Shown one piece after another: positions 58,825-64,000 of a stretch of DNA of 64,000 nt (positions within the stretch are counted from its first letter, which is position 1; every line of letters starts with the position of its first letter). The notes beneath the pieces are model-generated. The model had not been told where the DNA came from. It worked only from the letters and a program-made list of their open reading frames with translations, and did not search any database. The stretch comes from Nectonema munidae. Lineage: Eukaryota; Nematomorpha; Nectonematoida; Nectonematidae. The stretch spans positions 1 through 64,000 of the forward strand of contig JAUIRK010000036.1 in the NCBI GenBank assembly GCA_030549495.1, read 5' to 3'. Both the position numbers and the translations under genes were made by a program.

Positions 58825-59293
58825 TAGAGCTTCAACTATTACCTCTTGTTTTCAACTTTGCGGATTCACAAGTGAAACTTCTTCTGAACAAAACTTCTCA
58901 ATAGAAAAAGATGTACAAGATCTTTCATTAATGGTCTCTGAAATCGTTGAAGGTGATATAAATTTACAAGAATATATTGATATTGACAAAAATGCTCACA
59001 TTGAAAATGATTCTTCTGACTGGGAGAGAGTTATTTTAGATGATCATCTAGAAAGAGAAAATTGCTCAATATCAAGCTTAAGTAGCCAAGAGTCTGCTTC
59101 AGAAAATACAATCACGATTGAAGATGTGATTTCAATGATGAAAACTGTAAAAAATTTTGCTTTAAATACTTCAATGTTATCGATGTACGAAAATGCCTCA
59201 AAAGTTTTACAAGACGCTGAATTAGAGTTAGTGAAAAAAAAACTCAAAAGTAAACAAAAAACTTTAAATGACTATTTTTTTATTAAAAAATAA
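58814..59293 (+). pseudogene. Tigger/pogo transposase C-terminal tail with PCNA-binding motif
   Basis: From the first ATG (58,814) the frame is open to a TAA at 59,291-59,293. The start MITVRASTITSCFQLCGF matches the VS--TI-NCF--AGF block that follows the catalytic domain. An acidic, Ser-rich tail then ends in KQKTLNDYFFIKK. QKTLNDYF fits the PCNA-interaction box Qxx(L/I/M)xx(F/Y)(F/Y), known at the C terminus of Drosophila pogo transposase. The DNA-binding and catalytic parts are gone. An open frame of 160 codons here is long for a dead fragment, but it could be a young deletion derivative; whether it is expressed cannot be seen. Confidence 0.72.
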
Positions 59294-59489
59294 ATTTGAA
59301 TAAAGTTTATGATGAGCTTTTTATCAATATATATTGAAATTTACAATTCTATATATCATGGGTACTTTAAAATAAATGTGTAATTTGGGATGTTTCACTT
59401 AGTTTTTACGAAGACTTCTATAAACCAAAATGTTGTCTAAACCGAAAATAATCTGTTTACTTGAACTTCAGTTTATACAAGTTTAACTG

Positions 59490-60208
59490 TATATAGCATA
59501 TGTAGTAGCTATTTTTGTGGCTAAATAAACTAAACATATACTTGTAAAGAAAACGTAAAGACATCTTCACCTACCAGGTAAAATAGAGGCTTTTCAACAC
59601 AAAATATCAGTAGCAAGCCTCAGTTGATTGAAAGAGATCTCCAAAGGCTTTCAAATTTCGATGAATATATGGATGACATTTGTGTTTGCCAGTATGTGGT
59701 ATCCGTTACGCCTTTCAATCACTGACAAAGTATTTTGCTTGTTAATACCCAAGGACATCCTAAGCATGGGAGTATGTGGATGATAATAATAGATCCCTTT
59801 GCAGCAAATATTGAAGATAAAAAATTGGATCTCTCATGAGATGACATTAGTCTTTGATCACGAGAATTTTTAAGACTAATTGTTTGCTATCTATATAATC
59901 TAATATAATATTTTATGCGGACAATTTTTATTTCTTGTGACACGTATCAAGATACAATTTTGGGTTCTACATAAAAAGTGAAAATATATCTAAAAAGAAA
60001 TGAAAATTGTGATTCAATTCTCAACAACATATCTGTTCGAAAAGATATTCTCTCATGACAATTATGACTCGGCACCGATCAAGAAGCATATTTTAAATAA
60101 GCATCAAAATCTTAGTTTTTTCGTGATATAAAACTTTAACTTGGTTACATTTTTGAATTTTTTAATTGTTATTTTATAAATGTAAACTTTTCTTTTAAAA
60201 CCCTTTTA
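59490..60208. other. AT-rich spacer, possible hAT trace
   Basis: At about 59,575-59,760 short frames (KIEAFQHKISVAS, then RLSNFDEYMDDICV) faintly recall the C-terminal half of ZBED5-type hAT proteins. This is too weak to call. Confidence 0.2.
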
Positions 60209-60437
60209 GGACCAGTGCGACACCAGTGTCCCAAGATATGAAAATCGCCTGCTTTAGATATATAAAATTGCATTGAAAAATAAAGCAGAAGATTAGTCTT
60301 CAAATTTTTGTCCCATTAAGTCCCAATGTTCCCATTTGGGAACATAAGTAATTTCATCTTCGTCTGCTTTTTTCAATGACTTTGAGTATAAATCGTCTGC
60401 GTTTTTATTAAATATCGTCTGATTTCTATGGTACTTA
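60209..60437 (+). repeat. dispersed CGTCTGCTTT repeat, copies 2 and 3
   Basis: The first part (60,209-60,300) starts GGACCAGTGCGACACCAGTG and ends AAAGCAGAAGATTAG. The second (60,345-60,437) is the mate of 50,742-50,825. Both can fold between the CTGCTTT and AAAGCAG steps. Confidence 0.75.
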
Positions 60438-61027
60438 ATGGGTTAAATGGCTATAATTAAAATTTTTGTGTTTACTGGTTCAAGAAATTTGGAAGGTTGG
60501 CGACAACTGGTAACATCTCATTAGCTCTTTTTTATATCAAACGGATACATTTGTGAATCAAAAAAGACATGCTAATGTTCATACTGCTCTGAGAAACGGT
60601 TCATGATAATTTTGAACACTACTCGTCTGCTTTCTTTTTTATTGGAATTTTATATGTTTATAACAGAAAAATTTACATTATTTGTATCAAAGGGTTTAGA
60701 AAAGGGTGTTTGACATTTAAACATTGATTTTTGTCTAATGATGTAAAATACGCCAATAAAACAGATATTTGAAACGTTTGATAACAATATTTTATACTTT
60801 GGCAAGACATAAGTTGCGTTCTAAAAATTTACAAATCTCGATTGATCAATATTGGAAATATTAATAGGTAGGGGCATAACTGTAACGGACACATAAGAAT
60901 AATAATTTTTGTTGTCATTCAATACCGAAGATTCAAGAGTCTTCCCATTCATTCACCAAAGTTTCAAAAAGACCTACATTTACCGCATTCTTAAGAAAAG
61001 CATTTATATAGTTATGTGTAGTTTAAC

Positions 61028-61122
61028 TAGTTAAGAACCAGTCTGACACTAGTGTCACTAGAAATGAAAACCAACTCTGTAAATATATGAAATTTCATTG
61101 AAAATAAAGCAGACGATTAATT
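61028..61122 (+). repeat. dispersed CGTCTGCTTT repeat, copy 4
   Basis: Runs from GAACCAGTCTGACACTAGTG to AAAGCAGACGATTAA, the same order as 60,209-60,300. Confidence 0.75.
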
Positions 61123-61314
61123 TTAAAAATTCTGGTACTCAGAGCATTAATTATTATTTTTGCACTTCACTTCATTTTCCATAATCGTTAAGAATACCAC
61201 TTACACGATACAATTCCAAAAGATACACAGAAAATGATGTCCAAATTATGATGTGACACACATGTTATTTAAAAAATGGCACTAAATAAAAATTCGACTA
61301 TTGGTTCTTAACCT

Positions 61315-61395
61315 TCTGAGGACCAGTTCATTGAAATGAAATCGTCTGTTTTAAATATATAAATTTCATTGAATAAAAAAGCAGAATATGGTTCT
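61315..61395 (+). repeat. dispersed CGTCTGCTTT repeat, copy 5
   Basis: GAGGACCAGTTCATTGAAAT, then ATCGTCTGTTTTAAATATAT and AAAAAGCAGAATATGG. The middle of the first block is shortened. Confidence 0.7.
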
Positions 61396-62290
61396 CAAAA
61401 ATCTAGTTATCTAGCTAAAATCATGTTTGACAGACTTTCCATGCAATACTAAATTATATTTCTTAAAGCTAGAAGTAGTATTACAGTTACATGATTTTCA
61501 AATTCATATAGTGTTACTAATGACAGCCGTTTATGATTGGTTTCTCATCTTGTATTATATTTTCTCTTCATCGCTACGTTTTCAGTATTCATCCTAGGAA
61601 AGTAATAAACAGGGAATTCAAAACTTGCTGAGTAGCTTTGCGATATTCAAGTTTCAACATATCAATATATATATTTGCTAAAATATCCACATAAAAACCA
61701 TTAATTGAACGTCTGTCGTGCGATGAATCTTACATATTATATCTCATAGTACCAAATTAGTTTATATTTATATATATAAATCTTTGATATTATATAAATA
61801 TTTTTCCTTTTATTACATTATTATATGTATATATTTGTTTCCCTTCATATCATGTTCCTTCAATCATAGTCTGCTGCTAACATCCTTCAGTTTTTCCTTG
61901 CATTCTTCCATTTCGTCAAATCGCAATCTCTACTTACACTGCCAAAAGAGCGCTTTTTTCTCCGAATTCTTCTATTCACGCTCCAAAGAAGTCCCAATCC
62001 ACCATCATAAATCTTGTGGCATTTTTATTTATCTTTATTATCTTATTTAAATCAAATTAATTCTTTAAGGTATTTCTACTACGGCTTTTTCAAGCTCTTG
62101 AAATACTTGTGCAATGTTAATGTTTTTTTTATTTGTTAACTTGCTAAATAAATAATCTCTCTCTTTCTCTCTTAATCCTTACTTTTCAAAGCCCTTCTTA
62201 AAAATGACAGATGATATTCCATCAAATATTGTTAGACTGTTATTTGAGAAAACTCTAATTTGTTATAAAGCTAATCCCGAATAGCAGAAG
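61396..62290. other. AT-rich spacer
   Basis: An 88-codon frame at 61,784-62,050, rich in hydrophobic and Ser codons, has no recognisable domain. Nothing else is seen. Confidence 0.35.
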
Positions 62291-62297
62291 AGTGCTT

Positions 62298-62620
62298 CAT
62301 GAAATGAACTCTGTTTTAAGTTATACAAAAATTCATTCAAAAAGAAAAACAGATCACCAAAAGAAAGCTACAATAGTGTTTGATCAACAAATTGTGCGTG
62401 CCATTTAAAGGTATAAGCGGATAGATGTCCTCAATTCATTTTGGCAATCGTTTATCTTTCTTATTCTTTTATACCACAAAATCTAATACAAGTGGTGTGT
62501 AAATTGAGCATAATAAACACTTCGTTTAGCCATTTCAGGCACTAGGGGACACCACTGTCCCATGAAAAAAAATCGTCTGCATTTTTATGGTAATTTTTAT
62601 TTCAATCGTGGTGTTTTTCT
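62298..62620 (+). repeat. dispersed CGTCTGCTTT repeat, copies 6 and 7 (diverged)
   Basis: 62,298-62,355 keeps GAAATGAACTCTGTTTTAAG and the later AACAGATCA. 62,532-62,620 keeps GGGGACACCACTGTCCCATG and AATCGTCTGCATTTTTATGG. Confidence 0.55.
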
Positions 62621-62666
62621 TAACCGAATACCTTGCATCAAATTAAAAAACTAGAAATTTTATTTT

Positions 62667-62740
62667 GGGTACATTTGAATCGAACCCAAGACCTTTGGAA
62701 AGAGAACACGGAAGTCTAACCACCATGCCACCGGCGCCCG
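62667..62740 (-). repeat. tRNA-derived SINE head or tRNA pseudogene
   Basis: On the minus strand: GGGCGCCGGTGGCATGGTGG (A-box region), GTTAGACTTCCG, and TCTTGGGTTCGATTC (B box), with ATGTACCC at the 3' end. The GGGCGCC/ATGTACCC ends pair poorly as an acceptor stem. It shares the B-box context with 53,565-53,675, so it is probably the same SINE family. Confidence 0.55.
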
Positions 62741-63889
62741 TAATCAGATGGTAAACAAATATCGGAAAACTAATGATCATATTTCTACCATAATCATGAA
62801 AACGTCAGTAATGATATAATTAGTAAACATGCATTATTTTAAAATAAAAATATTCAAAAGAACTTCACCGTAGTAGTTTGTAAGGTTTAATCAAAATAAT
62901 ATACTTTAAAACTTGTGCCAAAATAGATGTGTAGCGAGGATACTGAATTCATTGACAAACAATCTACATATCATATCTAATTATAATTACTATTTGTCAG
63001 AAGTATATTCATACTTAGTACATTGTTCTAAATTTGATAAGAAAAATCTAAAAATCTTCTGCTATATTTTATCAATGAAAATTTTTTCATCAATAAAAAA
63101 ATGATTAAATTAAATTACATTAACCTCCAATTTCGGCCTTAAATAAACTAAAACAAAAATTGATTTAAAAGTAAAATTAATCAAAAAAGTATTCTTGTAA
63201 TTACTTTTGATGCCTTACTCATGTCTGAAAATTTTTTAGTTTTCGTCTGCTTCTCTCATCTGTTAATCTATTAATCTATAAAGTACATATTTCATCAAGA
63301 AAGATATATCTTCTATATAGTACATATTTCATAAAGAAAGATATATCACTGAAAAATAAGGTAATCTTTATTTTTATCATGTCTAAAATATAATAATTAA
63401 ACTTTTATTGATTCAAGCATGTTACATACAGAATATATATTGAAAACAAGTTTTATTTGAAAAGTTGAGCCATATATACAGGGAAAGTTTCAAAAAAACA
63501 TTTTTATTTATACTACTTCTACATGGCACAATAAATTTACTTTATATTAAAATTTTCCTAACTAGAAATATGTGAAATAATATATAAAGTTATAAAAAAG
63601 AAGTTTTATCATCGAAAAATTAATTACATTTGAAAACATAATAGATCGTTGTGGTGTAATTTTAAAATATGGTGTAATTGTAACATGCTCTGTATGCTAT
63701 ACTTTAATGTTGATTGCATTATTTTATTGTAATCTATATGTTTAGGAAGTCAACAATTTTCTTCTAATTCTGATATATAATTGACCCGACACAAAACACC
63801 CAACCCTAGTTTGAGAATTTAAATCAAAATAAAGTTAATCTTTTAATTAATTTTTTTTTTTACTACAAATTTTTTAAATTTTTAAGACA
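62741..63889. other. AT-rich spacer, no recognised gene
   Basis: A short direct repeat of TACATATTTCATCAAGAAAG and TACATATTTCATAAAGAAAG lies at about 63,284-63,343. No coding features. Confidence 0.4.
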
Positions 63890-63892
63890 AAT

Positions 63893-63975
63893 CAACTGCT
63901 CTTTTTTCAATGAAATTGCAGACGATTTTCATTTATTGAGACATTGATGTCAAACTGATAGTGGGTTCAATGACA
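63893..63975 (-). repeat. dispersed CGTCTGCTTT repeat, copy 8
   Basis: The reverse strand reads GTTTGACATCAATGTCTC, then AAAATCGTCTGCAATTTCAT, then AAAAGAGCAGTTG, the same order as the other copies. Confidence 0.65.
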
Positions 63976-64000
63976 CAAAATCGTTTAAAAAACCTTCTCT

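Larger units (their letters stand above)
58307..59489 (+). mobile_element. Tigger-type transposon, internally deleted (1.2 kb)
   Basis: The left end CAGTCAAACTTGTCCAAAC and the right end GTTTATACAAGTTTAACTG are inverted repeats of the Tigger kind. TA lies directly outside both ends (58,305-58,306 and 59,490-59,491). Sub-terminal ACCGAAA motifs repeat inside both ends. Only the last part of the transposase remains. Confidence 0.8.

Overview
The window is AT-rich (roughly three quarters A+T) eukaryotic DNA from an animal with a transposon-laden genome. It has no operons, no bacterial-type genes and no dense coding. Three intronless seven-transmembrane (7TM) receptor genes, DNA transposons of the piggyBac, Merlin, hAT and pogo/Tigger families, a CR1-like LINE tail, tRNA-derived SINE heads and a 5S rRNA-like unit all point to a metazoan. 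The receptors lack the rhodopsin-family hallmarks and look most like invertebrate (possibly nematode-type) chemoreceptors, but I cannot fix the phylum. I saw no retrovirus-like, LTR or Polinton-like element.

Layout. 1-1.7 kb: possible terminal exons of a host gene, weakly supported. 1.7-5.9 kb: AT-rich DNA with nothing recognisable. 5.97-6.83 kb: receptor 1. 8.0-35.9 kb: a 14 kb block present twice in tandem (copy A about 8,412-22,424; copy B about 22,435-35,935). Each copy carries a broken piggyBac transposase gene, a Merlin element with terminal inverted repeats and broken transposase, a hAT transposase gene split by a 151-bp satellite, a foldback element and a second satellite of about 150 bp. 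An Ac-like hAT element (ends at 21,695 and 37,452) had inserted into that second satellite, and the tandem duplication broke inside it, so the second block now lies within the hAT. 37.8-38.7 kb: receptor 2, a close paralogue of receptor 1. 39.2-42.5 kb: about 120 copies of a 27-bp minisatellite that is open in reading frames on both strands. 44-47.8 kb: graveyard of hAT and LINE fragments. 47.9-51.3 kb: a 3.4 kb non-autonomous hAT with recognisable ends that encloses receptor 3 intact. 51.4-59.5 kb: hAT and Tigger remnants, a 16-bp minisatellite, a SINE head, a 5S rRNA-like unit and a Tigger deletion derivative whose transposase tail keeps a PCNA-binding motif. 59.5-64 kb: no gene, but several copies of a short hairpin-forming dispersed repeat marked by CGTCTGCTTT.

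The only genes that look functional are the three receptors, each exactly 287 codons without introns. Receptors 1 and 2 are about 87% identical and share flanking DNA. They look like neighbours of a receptor cluster pushed apart by transposons and by the 14 kb duplication. Receptor 3 is much more diverged and sits inside a transposon, suggesting transposon capture as one route by which the family moves. All family assignments come from reading motifs by eye; no database search was run.
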